Source: Tistlia consotensis USBA 355
Lineage (GTDB): Bacteria; Pseudomonadota; Alphaproteobacteria; Kiloniellales; DSM-21159
Direction of reading: 5' to 3'
Length of the DNA: 64,000 nt
NCBI RefSeq assembly: GCF_900177295.1
Contig: NZ_FWZX01000004.1
Location: 124,001 to 188,000, forward strand
The notes beneath the pieces are model-generated. The model was not told the DNA's origin. It searched no databases and was given only the letters and a program-made list of their open reading frames with translations. This document shows, in pieces, positions 19,736-28,468 of this stretch. The position numbers and the translations under genes are program-made. Every line of letters begins with the position of its first letter. The stretch's first letter is position 1.

Positions 19736-20946
19736 CCTGCCCGTCGGGACAGCGCCTTCAGGAACAGCGGGCCGACGATCGCGCCGGCGCCCAGCACGGC
19801 GAAGGCCAGGCCCCAGGCCGTGCTGCTGCGGTCGCCGCCGGCGAGGTCGAGGACCTGGCCGAAGACGACCGGGCTGACGAAGGCGGCGGCGAAGCCGAGC
19901 AGGGCGTGGACCGCCATGGTGGCGCCCTTGCGCTCGGGCTCGGCGAGCAGCACCGCGCCGCCGGTCAGCGCGCCGGAATCGGCCATGACCAGCAGGCTGT
20001 AGGCGACCAGCAGGACCAGCAGCAGGCCGACCGGCGCCGCCGCGGCGAAGCCGAGCCCGGCGGCCAGCGCCGCCGAGGCGCAGAGCACGAGCGTGACCAG
20101 CCGGCGCCGGCCGACGCGCTCGGCCAGGTAGCTGCCGGCGACCGAGGCGGGCATGCCGAGCAGCAGCAGCAGGGTCGCGAGCTGGGTCGCGCTGGCGCCG
20201 AACAGCCCGTCGCGTCCCTGCAGGGCCAGGGCGAAGACCAGGAAGGCGACCAGCCAGGCGCGGAAGCCGAACAGCTCCCAGACGTGGCAGGCGTAGGCCA
20301 GGTTGTAGCCCAGCGCCGGCCGGTTGCGCAGCGCCGGCCGCAGGTCGAGCGGATGGCCCTGGCGCGGCCGGCTCGGCCGCGTCGCCAGGGGCCGGGTGAC
20401 CAGCAGCACCAGGAAACCCGAAGCGGCGGTCAGCAGGCCGGCGATCCAGAAGGCCGCCGGCCAGCCGAGCCGCCGGGCGATCTCGCCGGCGAGCAGCACC
20501 GACAGGCTGGCCCCGATCGAGAAGTGCGCCGTGTACCAGCCGACGCCGCGGCTCTGCCAGTCGGCCGGCAGGCGGTCGCTCAGCAGCCGCAGACCGACCA
20601 TGTAGGTGCCGGCGAGGCCGACGCCGCTGAGCAGGCGCAGCGGCAACGCGCTCCAGAAGTCGTGGGCGAGGAAGGCGAAGGCGACCAGGGCCAGGCTGCC
20701 GAGCAGGCTGGAGGCGACGTAGATGCCGCGGGCGTCGCGGGCGTCGGTGATCGCGACCAGCAGCGGGACGGCCGCGACGTAGCCGGCGTAGTAGAGGCCG
20801 CCGAGCCAGCCGGCCTCGGCGTTGGCGAGGCCCCAGTCCAGGCGGAAGGTCGGGATCAGGGCCGGAAAGGTCGCGTTACCGGCCATGCCCAGGACCTGGG
20901 CGAGGCACAGCAGGGCGACGAGCAGGCCGGGGCGGTCGCGCAGCAT
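19732..20946 (-). CDS. Major facilitator superfamily transporter
   Basis: A 404-residue inner-membrane protein with about twelve hydrophobic helices in two bundles split by a hydrophilic loop (about 185-205, RPLATRPSRPRQGHPLD). The N-terminal half shows the MFS loop 2-3-like segment ITDARDARGIYVASSLLG; the C-terminal half has AERVGRRRLVTLVLC. This fits the YbfB/CynX-like MFS group, but the substrate cannot be inferred. It stands alone on the minus strand between the CigR-like gene and the usg-like gene. Confidence 0.82.
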   Translation of the reverse strand: MLRDRPGLLVALLCLAQVLGMAGNATFPALIPTFRLDWGLANAEAGWLGGLYYAGYVAAVPLLVAITDARDARGIYVASSLLGSLALVAFAFLAHDFWSALPLRLLSGVGLAGTYMVGLRLLSDRLPADWQSRGVGWYTAHFSIGASLSVLLAGEIARRLGWPAAFWIAGLLTAASGFLVLLVTRPLATRPSRPRQGHPLDLRPALRNRPALGYNLAYACHVWELFGFRAWLVAFLVFALALQGRDGLFGASATQLATLLLLLGMPASVAGSYLAERVGRRRLVTLVLCASAALAAGLGFAAAAPVGLLLVLLVAYSLLVMADSGALTGGAVLLAEPERKGATMAVHALLGFAAAFVSPVVFGQVLDLAGGDRSSTAWGLAFAVLGAGAIVGPLFLKALSRRAG

Positions 20947-21010
20947 CGGCCGGGTTTAGCGCCCGGCGGCCCGCGCCGCCAGGGCGCCGACTTCGCGGCC
21001 GGGGCTGCTG

Positions 21011-21274
21011 CTACTGGATCGTCAGCAGGCAGTCGGCCTTGCGTGCGGCCCCCGGACTGACGATCGGCAGGTGGGCGATCTTCACCGAGTGCAGCTTGCC
21101 TTCCAGGTTGTGGCTCCAGAAATCGAGGAACTGGCGGAGCTGGGGAAAGGCAGGGGGCAGGTCGTAGTCCTGCCAGGTGTAGGACTGCAGCAGGCTCGGG
21201 TGGTCGGGCAGGTGGTAGAGGATCTCGGCGGTGGTCAGCCGCCAGTCACGCATCTGCAGAGAGAGCGACGCCAT
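21011..21274 (-). CDS. usg-family protein
   Basis: A small (87-residue) soluble protein matching the alphaproteobacterial usg family: WRLTTAEILYHLPDHPSLLQ, YTWQDYDLPPAFPQL, FLDFWSHNLEGKLHSVKIAH and a C-terminal LPIVSPGAAR. The name comes from a gene found upstream of trpF in related bacteria; its function is unknown. There are no trp genes here. The upstream region (about 21335-21375) is unusually AT-rich for this genome and probably holds its promoter, and a GGAGG Shine-Dalgarno is seen (plus-strand CCTCC at about 21287). Confidence 0.85.
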   Translation of the reverse strand: MASLSLQMRDWRLTTAEILYHLPDHPSLLQSYTWQDYDLPPAFPQLRQFLDFWSHNLEGKLHSVKIAHLPIVSPGAARKADCLLTIQ

Positions 21275-21377
21275 GGGCGAAACGGCCTCCTATCCCACGG
21301 TTCATGCTTCGACACCGTCAGCATGACGAGAAGGAGCGCCAGTCTACAAGAGAAAAAGTTAAGGATTTCATACGGTT

Positions 21378-21424
21378 AGCAGCAGAGTTCCGCGACTGCT
21401 GCCAAGCCTGCCCAGCCGCTGGGC
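21378..21424 (-). terminator. Tandem hairpins downstream of the TerB-like gene
   Basis: Read on the minus strand after the TerB-like stop, TGCCCAG/CTGGGCA (21408-21414 with 21418-21424, loop CCG) is followed by GCAGCAG/CTGCTGC (21378-21384 with 21395-21401). About 18 nt further on comes an AT-rich stretch containing CTTTTTCTCTTG. The spacing is too long for a classical intrinsic terminator, but the site sits where termination would be expected. The AT-rich stretch may instead belong to the promoter of the usg-like gene. Confidence 0.45.
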
Positions 21425-21433
21425 AACGGCCGC

Positions 21434-21847
21434 CTAGAGCTTGCGGTAGCGCGCTCCGGCGCCGCGCTCGATCGCCGCCGCCTCGAGCCGGCCGACGCCG
21501 ATCTTGTGGCGCAGCATCTCGAGCAGCCGCAGCTCCTCCTGGCTCGCCGTGCCGTCGGCCGCGACGACGTCGACGGCCAGCGCATAGGCGGTCTCGCGCA
21601 GCTTCTCGGGCAGCCCGCGGTCGATCCGGTCGAGCGCCTCGTCGAGGCCGTTCTCGTCGGCCAGGAGCTCGGCGCAGGCCGCCGCCGTGCTGCTCAGCTT
21701 CGACAGGTCGTAGCCCTTGAAGACCGGCAGCAGCTTGATGATCTCGCTCATCACGCCGACCTCGGGGCTGGTCATCTCGGAATCCGCGGCCGAGGCCAGG
21801 ACCATCGTGTAGATCAGCGCGGAATGGGCATCGAGTTGCTGGCTCAC
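21434..21847 (-). CDS. TerB-like (tellurite resistance B family) protein
   Basis: A 137-residue, all-helical cytoplasmic protein with the TerB-like pattern: ALIYTMVLASAADSEMTSPEV, MSEIIKLLPVFKGYD, AYALAVDVVAADGTASQEELRLLEML. The two acidic DGxxxxEE-type segments (ADSEMTSPE and ADGTASQEE) are the probable metal-binding loops of this fold. No other ter genes are nearby, so a tellurite role should not be assumed. Single TerB-like genes of this form are common in alphaproteobacteria and have no known function. Confidence 0.82.
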   Translation of the reverse strand: MSQQLDAHSALIYTMVLASAADSEMTSPEVGVMSEIIKLLPVFKGYDLSKLSSTAAACAELLADENGLDEALDRIDRGLPEKLRETAYALAVDVVAADGTASQEELRLLEMLRHKIGVGRLEAAAIERGAGARYRKL

Positions 21848-22001
21848 CGGCGTGGGCTCCTGTTGCTGTCGCGCCGCTAACTAGGGGGCGGGGAGGTCGC
21901 GGGTCAACCCCGCAGGGCGCCGGCCGCGGGCGGGACCGCAAGGAAGCCCTGCAGCGGCGGCGCTCGACAGGCCGCGGAGGGCTCGCCAGAGTGCCGGCCC
22001 C

Positions 22002-22937
22002 ATGGAATCGATCGTCAACGTCGTCCTGCCGGTCTTCGCGATCATGGCCGCCGGCTACGGCGCCGGCCGGCTCGGCCTGCTCGGGCCGGCGAGCAGCCAG
22101 GCGCTCAACGGCTTCGTCTTCTGGTGCGCCCTGCCGGCCCTGTTCTTCGGTTCGATGGCCCAGGTCCCGACCGACCAGATCTTCAACGTCCCCTACCTGA
22201 TCGCCTACGGCGGCAGTGCGCTGGCGACCTTCGCCCTGGCGCTGGCGATCGCCGCCTTCGCCTTTCCGAACCGCTTCGGCGTGCTCGCCATGCACGCGCT
22301 GTCGGCGATCTTCTCGAACACCGGCTACATGGGCATCCCGCTGCTGCAGATCGCCTTCGGCAAGGCCGGCACGCTGCCCGGGATCATCGCGACGGTGGTC
22401 AACGGCGCGGTGATCGTCGGCATCGGCATCGTGATGCTGGAGGCCGACCGGCCGGGCATCGGCTGGCGGCGCATCCTGCGGGACGCCCTGCTCGGCCTGG
22501 TCCGGTCGCCGCTGATCGTCTCGGCCTTCGCCGGCCTGCTCTGGTCGACGACCGGGCTCGGCCTGGCCAAGCCGGTCGTCGCCTTCACCGGCCTGCTCGG
22601 CGCCGCGGCGGGGCCCTGCGCGCTCTTCGCCATGGGCCTGTTCATGGTCGGCAAGTCCTTCACGGCCGGGCTCGGCGAGGTCGGCTGGGTGACCGTCCTG
22701 AAGCTGCTGGTCATGCCGGCGATCGCCGTCTGGCTGGCCTTCGACCTGCTCGACATGCCGCGCGTCTGGGCGCTCTCGGCGGTCATCATGGCGGCGCTGC
22801 CGACCGGCGCCCTGATGTTCGTGCTGGCCCAGAAGTACGAGATCTACATCCAGCGCTCGGTCGCCGTGATCCTGATCTCGACCGTCGCCTCGGTCGTCAC
22901 CCTCTCGGCCCTGTTCATCTGGCTGGGGGTCGGGTGA
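22002..22937 (+). CDS. AEC-family (auxin efflux carrier) transporter
   Basis: A 311-residue integral membrane protein with about ten hydrophobic helices. The N-terminal ESIVNVVLPVFAIMAAGYGAGRLGLL and the central FSNTGYMGIPLL are characteristic of the AEC (PIN-like) family, whose bacterial members export malate, malonate or other carboxylates and related compounds. There is a second repeat with GLFMVGKSF and ALPTGALMFVLAQKYE. Substrate unknown. It is a single gene between the TerB-like gene (divergent) and nth (convergent). Confidence 0.88.
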   Translation: MESIVNVVLPVFAIMAAGYGAGRLGLLGPASSQALNGFVFWCALPALFFGSMAQVPTDQIFNVPYLIAYGGSALATFALALAIAAFAFPNRFGVLAMHALSAIFSNTGYMGIPLLQIAFGKAGTLPGIIATVVNGAVIVGIGIVMLEADRPGIGWRRILRDALLGLVRSPLIVSAFAGLLWSTTGLGLAKPVVAFTGLLGAAAGPCALFAMGLFMVGKSFTAGLGEVGWVTVLKLLVMPAIAVWLAFDLLDMPRVWALSAVIMAALPTGALMFVLAQKYEIYIQRSVAVILISTVASVVTLSALFIWLGVG

Positions 22938-23003
22938 GAGAGAGGTTTGTTGACGGGCGGCTCCGCCGCCCCGGCGCCGGCCCGCTCCCCAAGGGATCAC
23001 GAA

Positions 23004-23648
23004 TCACGCAGCCACCGTCTTGCCCTTGAAGCGGCAGAGGTCGGCGACGACGCAGGCCGGGCAGTCCGGCTTGCGCGCCTTGCAGACGTAGCGGCCGTGC
23101 AGGATCAGCCAGTGGTGGGCGTGGCGCTTGCGCTCCCTGGGCACGACCTTCTCCAGCTTCGCCTCGACCTCCTCGACCGTCTTGCCGGGCGCGAGGCCGG
23201 TGCGGTTGCCGACCCGGAAGATGTGGGTGTCGACGGCGATCGTCGGATGGCCGAAGGCGATGTTGAGCACGACGTTGGCGGTCTTGCGCCCGACGCCGGG
23301 CAGCTTGACCAGCGCCTCGCGGTCGGCCGGCACCGCGCCGCCGTGCTCGCGGATCAGGATCTCCGACAGGGCGATGACGTTCTTCGCCTTGGTGTTGAAC
23401 AGGCCGATGGTCTTGATGAAGTCCTTCAGCCTGGCCTCGCCGAGCGCGACCATCTTCTGCGGCGTGTCCGCGACCTTGAACAGCGGCCCGGTCGCCCTGT
23501 TGACGCCGACGTCGGTCGCCTGGGCCGAGAGCACGACCGCGACCAGCAGGGTGTAGGGATTGATGTAGTCGAGCTCGCCCGTCGGCTCGGGCAGGCGCTC
23601 GGCGAGCCGGTCGAAGAACAGGGCGACCTCGGCGCGGGTCATCGGCAT
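23004..23648 (-). CDS. nth: Endonuclease III
   Basis: Nth is a DNA glycosylase/AP lyase that removes oxidised pyrimidines. The 214-residue product shows the helix-hairpin-helix with the catalytic lysine LPGVGRKTANVVLN, the catalytic aspartate VDTHIFRVGNRTG, and the 4Fe-4S cluster cysteines at the C-terminus CKARKPDCPACVVADLC. ATG 23648 (MPMTRAEVAL) is preferred because GGAG lies 7 nt upstream; the frame is open to 23726 but adds only low-complexity sequence. It is divergent from the DUF2244 gene with a 139-nt shared promoter region. Confidence 0.96.
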   Translation of the reverse strand: MPMTRAEVALFFDRLAERLPEPTGELDYINPYTLLVAVVLSAQATDVGVNRATGPLFKVADTPQKMVALGEARLKDFIKTIGLFNTKAKNVIALSEILIREHGGAVPADREALVKLPGVGRKTANVVLNIAFGHPTIAVDTHIFRVGNRTGLAPGKTVEEVEAKLEKVVPRERKRHAHHWLILHGRYVCKARKPDCPACVVADLCRFKGKTVAA

Positions 23649-23787
23649 GGCGGCGGCTCCGGAGGCGGGACGGCGCCGGCACTCTAGCGGCGGCGGCAGC
23701 CCGTGGGAATCGGGCTGGGGAACCATCGGGGCCGCCGCGGCATTCCGAGTCTTATCAAGCGCCGCCGCGGGGCCATATGATCCGGCA

Positions 23788-24327
23788 ATGATCGAATCCG
23801 CCAGCCACGCAGCAACGGAACAGGAGCTCGACGAGGAGGCGGCGCGCCCGGTCGTCTTCGAGGCGCTGCTGACGCCCTATCGCAGCCTCAGCCCGCGCGG
23901 CTTCCTGATCCTGATGAGCGCCGTCGCCTGCGTCGCCTTCGCCGCGGGCATGACCTTCTTCCAGCTCGGCGCCTGGCCGGTGCCCGGCTTCATGGGCGCC
24001 GAGGTCCTGCTGATCTACGGCGCCTTCAAGATCAACTACCGGCGCGCCAAGGGCTTCGAGCGGCTCGAGCTGACCGCGGACCGCCTGACCGTGCGCCGGG
24101 TCGACCACTGGGGCGAGGAGACGACCTGGCGCTTCCAGCCCTACTGGCTGCGCATCGAGATCGCCGACCCGCCGGAGCCGGACAGCCCGCTCAGCCTGCG
24201 CAGCCACGGCCGCAGCCTGACCATCGGCGGCTTCCTTTCGGCCCAGGAGCGCCTGGAGCTGGCCAAGACCCTGCGCGCCGAGCTCGCCAAGCTGCGCCAG
24301 CCGGCCCCGCCGGCGCCGGCCGCCTAG
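23788..24327 (+). CDS. DUF2244 membrane protein
   Basis: A 179-residue protein with two hydrophobic helices (about 42-60 and 65-88) and a cytoplasmic C-terminal domain containing ADRLTVRRVDHWGEETTWRFQPYWLRIEI and GRSLTIGGFLSAQERLELA. This is the DUF2244 family, common in alphaproteobacteria and of unknown function; it often sits beside nth, as it does here. ATG 23788 is chosen because the family begins shortly before the TPYRSLSPRGF segment; an earlier in-frame ATG at 23647 would run through the nth promoter. It converges with dapB and overlaps its 3' end by 4 nt. Confidence 0.85.
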   Translation: MIESASHAATEQELDEEAARPVVFEALLTPYRSLSPRGFLILMSAVACVAFAAGMTFFQLGAWPVPGFMGAEVLLIYGAFKINYRRAKGFERLELTADRLTVRRVDHWGEETTWRFQPYWLRIEIADPPEPDSPLSLRSHGRSLTIGGFLSAQERLELAKTLRAELAKLRQPAPPAPAA

Positions 24328-25133
24328 AGCCCCAGCACGTCCTTCATCGCATAGAGGCCGTTCGGCCGGCCGGCCAGCCACTTGGCCGCGCGGATCGCGC
24401 CCTTGGCGAAGACCGCGCGGTTCGAGGCGCGGTGGCCGAGCTCCAGGCGCTCGCCCTCGGCGGCGAAGATCACGCTGTGGTCGCCGGCGACGTCGCCGCC
24501 GCGCAGCGTCGCGAAGCCGATGGTGCCGGCCTCGCGCGGCCCGGTGTGGCCGTCGCGCACCCTGACCGAGGCCTCCTCGAGCGAGACCCCGCGGCCGGCG
24601 GCGGCCGCCTCGCCGAGCGCCAGCGCCGTGCCCGAGGGCGCGTCGACCTTGTGGCGGTGGTGCATCTCCAGGATCTCGATGTCGTAGTCGGCCGCCGGCA
24701 GCCGGACCGCGGCCTGCTCGACGAGGGCGAGCAGCAGGGTGACGCCGAGGCTCACGTTGGCGGCGCGCAGGATCGGCGCGCGGGCCGCCGCGGCGCCGAT
24801 CGTCTCGAGCTGGCCGGCCGAGAGGCCGGTCGTGCCGATGACCAGGGCGGTGCCGCTCTCGGCCGCGAGCGCGGCGTGGGCCAGGCTCGCCGCCGGCACG
24901 GTGAAGTCGATCGCGACGTCGGCCAGCGCGAAGGCGGCGCGCGCGTCCTCCGTGACCGCGAGGCCGAGCGGCGAGCCGCCCGCGAGCGCGCCGAGATCCT
25001 GGCCCAGCGCCTTGCTGCCCGGTCCCTCGACGCCGGCGACAACCCGGCAGTCCGGATCGGCCCGGCCGGTCTCGACGAGCAGGCGACCCATCCGGCCGGA
25101 GCAGCCCAGGATGGCGATCTTGGTGGCGGTCAT
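24324..25133 (-). CDS. dapB: 4-hydroxy-tetrahydrodipicolinate reductase
   Basis: DapB performs the NAD(P)H-dependent reduction step of the diaminopimelate-lysine pathway, needed for peptidoglycan. The 269-residue enzyme has the dinucleotide-binding ILGCSGRMGRLL at the N-terminus, DFTVPAASLAHA, IGTTGLS, the catalytic EMHHRHKVDAPSGTAL and RDGHTGPREAGTIGFATLRGGDVAGDH in overlapping family motifs. In many alphaproteobacteria dapB follows nth-DUF2244 or lies near gpmA; here it converges on DUF2244. Length is standard. Confidence 0.96.
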   Translation of the reverse strand: MTATKIAILGCSGRMGRLLVETGRADPDCRVVAGVEGPGSKALGQDLGALAGGSPLGLAVTEDARAAFALADVAIDFTVPAASLAHAALAAESGTALVIGTTGLSAGQLETIGAAAARAPILRAANVSLGVTLLLALVEQAAVRLPAADYDIEILEMHHRHKVDAPSGTALALGEAAAAGRGVSLEEASVRVRDGHTGPREAGTIGFATLRGGDVAGDHSVIFAAEGERLELGHRASNRAVFAKGAIRAAKWLAGRPNGLYAMKDVLGL

Positions 25134-25276
25134 AGAAATCTCCCGAGCGGCAGTGGCGCGGCCCCCGTGCTAGCCGAGGCGCCGGAAGATGTCGAGCGTC
25201 GCGGCTCTGGCACCCGGCGCCCTGGGGCGCTATCACCTGGAGCATGTCCGACGCCGGCCAGCGGAGCAGGAGACGG

Positions 25277-25864
25277 ATGAGACACTCGATGCTGCTCGCC
25301 CGTGCCGTGGCGGCGCTGCTCGTGCTCGGCGCGGCGAGCGGCTGCACCCGACCGAACTACCCGAGTGCCTGGACCGCGCTCGATCGGCCGTCCGAAGACT
25401 GCTCGCGGCTCCAGGGCCGATACCTCGACGCCGGCGAGCGGGATGACGGGGCGGCCGCCCCGTCGCTGAGCCTGCTGCTGACCGACCGCGAGCGGGAGGA
25501 TCCGGCGGTCGATGTCGTCGAGATCGCGGTCGAACCGGGACCGAGCCTCCACGTCACGGCCTACCGCGAGGGACGGCCCGTTGCCGAGGGCCACTACTCG
25601 GCAGCAGCGGAGACGCTCGACTGCGCCGCCGATGGGGCGGTCCTCGAAGACTACAGCGGGATGAGCCGCGGCAGAGGAAACCCGATCGCCGGCTACGAGG
25701 GCGAGCGGAAAGCTCTGCACCGCGCGGTCGATGGCAGTCTCGTGGTCGAGCGTGCCTGGACGACGGTGGGAATGATCTACTTCATGTTTCCGATCGGCGG
25801 CAGCGAGCGCTCGTGGTGGCGCTACCCCGCGGCCGACGCCTCCTTGCGGGGACCGGCACAATGA
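25277..25864 (+). CDS. Putative lipoprotein of unknown function
   Basis: From ATG 25277 (AGGAG 4 nt upstream) the product is 195 residues. It has a lipoprotein signal peptide with hydrophobic core LLARAVAALLVLGAA and lipobox ASGC, so it should be lipidated and exported. The mature part is acidic, without recognisable domains; it contains WTALDRPSEDCSRLQGRYLDAGE and a C-terminal GMIYFMFPIGGSERSWWRY. An alternative ATG at 25244 has a Shine-Dalgarno only 1 nt away. Its stop overlaps the ATG of the following oxygenase-like gene (ATGA), so the two are probably co-translated. I do not recognise the family. Confidence 0.7.
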   Translation: MRHSMLLARAVAALLVLGAASGCTRPNYPSAWTALDRPSEDCSRLQGRYLDAGERDDGAAAPSLSLLLTDREREDPAVDVVEIAVEPGPSLHVTAYREGRPVAEGHYSAAAETLDCAADGAVLEDYSGMSRGRGNPIAGYEGERKALHRAVDGSLVVERAWTTVGMIYFMFPIGGSERSWWRYPAADASLRGPAQ

Positions 25865-26514
25865 CCGCCCGACGGCCCGATGCCGAGGGCTTCCTCCCGC
25901 TCTGGCCGACGCTGCTGCTGCAGCGCCGCCTGCCGGGCGCGGCGGCGGCCAACCAGGTGCTGCGCGAGCTGGTCGCCGCCGAGGAGGCCGGCAACCCGGA
26001 CCTGACCACCGACTACCGGGCCGGCAACCTGCTGGCCCGCGAGCATCCGGCGATCGGCTGGCTGCGCGACTGCATCAACAGGACGGCGATCGACTACCTG
26101 AAGCGCTGCGGCCTGGGCTACCGGGTCGACTGGAGCCTGCACGGCTGGGCCAACGTCAACCGCTTCGGCGACTACCACGACCTGCACAACCACCCGCACG
26201 CCTATCTCTCCGGCACCTACTACGTCGCGGTGCCGGCCGAGGCCGAGAGCGAGCCGCTGCCCGGTCGCAGGGACCGGCGGCCGGGCGCCATCTCCTTCTA
26301 CGACCCGCGCCCGCAGGCCAACATGACGGCGATCGCCGGCGACCCGCAGATCGAGGCCGAGCACACGGTCAGGCCGGAGCCGGGCATGATCCTGCTGTGG
26401 CCGGCCTTCCTGCACCACTTCGTGCATCCGAACCTGGCGAAGGTCGAGCGGGTCTCGATCTCCTTCAACCTGACCCTGAAGTGGCGCCCGGAGTACCTGC
26501 CGGTGCAGGACTAG
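25861..26514 (+). CDS. Putative 2OG-Fe(II) oxygenase (TIGR02466-like)
   Basis: The 217-residue protein matches a family of predicted 2-oxoglutarate/Fe(II)-dependent oxygenases. The cupin-like core has a histidine-rich strand YHDLHNHPHAYLSGTYYVAVP (key residues His109, His111, His113), FYDPRPQANM, and a distal iron-ligand region LWPAFLHHFVHPN (His189), followed by ERVSISFNL, where Arg197 is placed to bind 2-oxoglutarate. The start ATG 25861 overlaps the stop of the lipoprotein gene. No substrate can be inferred. A degenerate relative appears at the C-terminus of the TPR protein at 53105-54772. Confidence 0.8.
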   Translation: MTARRPDAEGFLPLWPTLLLQRRLPGAAAANQVLRELVAAEEAGNPDLTTDYRAGNLLAREHPAIGWLRDCINRTAIDYLKRCGLGYRVDWSLHGWANVNRFGDYHDLHNHPHAYLSGTYYVAVPAEAESEPLPGRRDRRPGAISFYDPRPQANMTAIAGDPQIEAEHTVRPEPGMILLWPAFLHHFVHPNLAKVERVSISFNLTLKWRPEYLPVQD

Positions 26515-26526
26515 AGGGCGATCGGA

Positions 26527-27204
26527 TCAGGCTCCGGGATCGGGCAGGTCGGCGGGCGGCTTCCAGCCGCCGGCCAGGCCGCGGGCGGTCAGCCAGTCGG
26601 CGAAGCGCCCGGGGTCGTAGTCCTCGGCCAGCCAGGCATCGAGCGTCCGCTCGCCGGCGCCGGCGCGCAGCCCCTCCTCGAGATAGTCGAAGAAGGGCCG
26701 CATCCACTTCTGGTGCTGCTGCGGCAGGTGCAGATAGGGCCAGGCCGAGAGCTGGCGCCGGGCCGCCGGCAGCCCGGCAAGGCCGTCGCGGCCGACCAGG
26801 TAGAGGCCGGCGGCAAAGCCGGTGCGATCGGCGCCGCCGGAGCACTTCATCAGGAGCGGTCGCGGCGCCGTCGCGAAGGCGGCGGTCACGGCCAGCAGGG
26901 CGGCACGGTGCGGCAGCCGGCGCGAGCTCAGGGTGACGTCGATCAGCGGCGCGCCGCGCGCCAGGCAGGCGGCCTTCTCGGCCTCGTACCAGGGCGAGCC
27001 GCTGTTGTCGCCGCGCAGGTTCAGCAGGGCCCGGAAGCCGTGGAGGTCGAGCAGCAGGCCGGTATGGCCGAAATAGCTCTGGGCGCTGCGCGCCAGGCTC
27101 TCGTCGACCCAGTGGAAATGGTGCAGGCGGGCGCAGGCCCGGCCCCAGAGCCGCATCGGCAGGCTGAGCGGGCGGCGCGGAACGGACCCGGCGTGATCCG
27201 CCAT
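26527..27204 (-). CDS. Tyrosine/dual-specificity phosphatase-fold protein
   Basis: A 225-residue cytoplasmic protein with the cysteine-phosphatase P-loop LMKCSGGADRTGFAAGLYL (CX5R: Cys-Ser-Gly-Gly-Ala-Asp-Arg), preceded by an NLRGDNSGSPWYEAEKAAC segment that resembles the general acid/upstream region of bacterial DSP-like phosphatases. The C-terminal part has WPYLHLPQQHQKWMRPFFDYLEEGL. The substrate could be a phosphoprotein or a sugar phosphate. It starts 5 nt upstream of the dnaJ stop on the same strand, so it is probably transcribed with dnaK-dnaJ. Confidence 0.75.
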   Translation of the reverse strand: MADHAGSVPRRPLSLPMRLWGRACARLHHFHWVDESLARSAQSYFGHTGLLLDLHGFRALLNLRGDNSGSPWYEAEKAACLARGAPLIDVTLSSRRLPHRAALLAVTAAFATAPRPLLMKCSGGADRTGFAAGLYLVGRDGLAGLPAARRQLSAWPYLHLPQQHQKWMRPFFDYLEEGLRAGAGERTLDAWLAEDYDPGRFADWLTARGLAGGWKPPADLPDPGA

Positions 27205-27208
27205 GACG

Positions 27209-28345
27209 CTAGTCCGTCAGGTCCTCGAAGAACTCCTTGACCCGGGCGAAGAAGCCGGAGGACTCCGGGTGGTGGCTCGCCTCGCCGTCGCCGAACTCGG
27301 CGGCGAACTCCTCGAGCAGCTCGCGCTGCCGCTTGGTCAGGTTGACCGGCACCTCGACCGAGACCTGGATGTAGAGGTCGCCGGTGGCGGTCGAGCGCAG
27401 CACCGGCATGCCCTTGCCGCGCAGCCGGAACTGGGTGCCCGACTGGGTGCCGGCCGGAACGGTGACCTTGGCGCCGCTGCCCTCGAGGGTCGGCACCTCG
27501 ACGTTGCCGCCGAGCGCCGCCGTGGTCATCGGGATCGGCACCCGGCAGTAGAGGTTGGCGCCGTCGCGCTGGAAGAAGCGGTGCGGCTTGATCGACAGGA
27601 AGATGTAGAGGTCGCCCGGCGGCGCGCCGCGCACGCCGGCCTCGCCCTCCCCGGCGAGACGGATGCGCGTGCCGTCCTCGACGCCCGGCGGGATGTTGAC
27701 CTGCAGGGTCTTCTCGCGATGCACCCGGCCGGCGCCGCCGCAGCTCTCGCAGGGCTCCTCGATGACCCGGCCCTGGCCGTGGCAGCTCGGGCAGGTGCGC
27801 TCGATGGTGAAGAAGCCCTGCTGGGCGCGCACCCGGCCGCGGCCGCCGCAGGTCGAGCAGGCGCTCGGGCTGGTGCCCGGCTTGGCGCCGCTGCCGCTGC
27901 AGGTCTCGCAGGCGACGCTGGTCGGCACGCGGATCTGCGCCTGCTTGCCGTGGTAGGCCTCGTCGAGGCCGATCTCCATGTTGAAGCGCAGGTCGGCGCC
28001 GTGCTGGGCCGCCTGGCGGCCGCCGCGCCCGGTGAACTCGCCGAACATCTCGTCGAAGATGTCGGCGAAGCCGGTGAAGTCGAAGCCGCCGGCGCCCGGC
28101 CGCGCCCCGCCGGCCATGCCGTCGAAGGCGGCGTGGCCGAAGCGGTCGTACTGGGCGCGCTTCTTCTCGTCCTTCAGGACGTCGTAGGCCTCGTTGATCT
28201 CCTTGAACTTGTGCTCGGACTCGGTATCGCCGGGATTGCGGTCGGGATGGTGCGCCATCGCGAGCTTGCGATAGGCACGCTTGATCTCGTCGAGTCCGGC
28301 GCCGCGCTCGACGCCCAGGGTCTGGTAGTAGTCCTGCTTGGCCAT
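27209..28345 (-). CDS. dnaJ: Chaperone protein DnaJ
   Basis: DnaJ delivers substrates to DnaK and stimulates its ATPase. The 378-residue protein has a J domain (1-70, HPD in [11 protein letters not shown]), a Gly/Phe-rich region (about 75-110), four zinc-finger repeats [24 protein letters not shown] and CESCGGAG (about 148-205), and C-terminal substrate-binding domains. Length and order are those of a class I DnaJ. It lies 208 nt downstream of dnaK with tandem hairpins in the gap, and is followed closely by the phosphatase-fold gene. Confidence 0.98.
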   Translation of the reverse strand: MAKQDYYQTLGVERGAGLDEIKRAYRKLAMAHHPDRNPGDTESEHKFKEINEAYDVLKDEKKRAQYDRFGHAAFDGMAGGARPGAGGFDFTGFADIFDEMFGEFTGRGGRQAAQHGADLRFNMEIGLDEAYHGKQAQIRVPTSVACETCSGSGAKPGTSPSACSTCGGRGRVRAQQGFFTIERTCPSCHGQGRVIEEPCESCGGAGRVHREKTLQVNIPPGVEDGTRIRLAGEGEAGVRGAPPGDLYIFLSIKPHRFFQRDGANLYCRVPIPMTTAALGGNVEVPTLEGSGAKVTVPAGTQSGTQFRLRGKGMPVLRSTATGDLYIQVSVEVPVNLTKRQRELLEEFAAEFGDGEASHHPESSGFFARVKEFFEDLTD

Positions 28346-28468
28346 GGCCCCCGTTACCTAGCGCCTTTTGCTGTCGCTTGCAGCACCGCTCCGCCCGCCG
28401 GCCCGGCAACCCGCTGCAGGAAGGTGCTGGTCAGGTGGCGGGGCCGGGAGGGGGCGCTGCCGACTCAA

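Noticed and set aside
21434-21847. A tellurite-resistance locus
   Set aside because: Only a single TerB-like gene is present, without terC, terD or other ter genes, so a resistance function is not supported.
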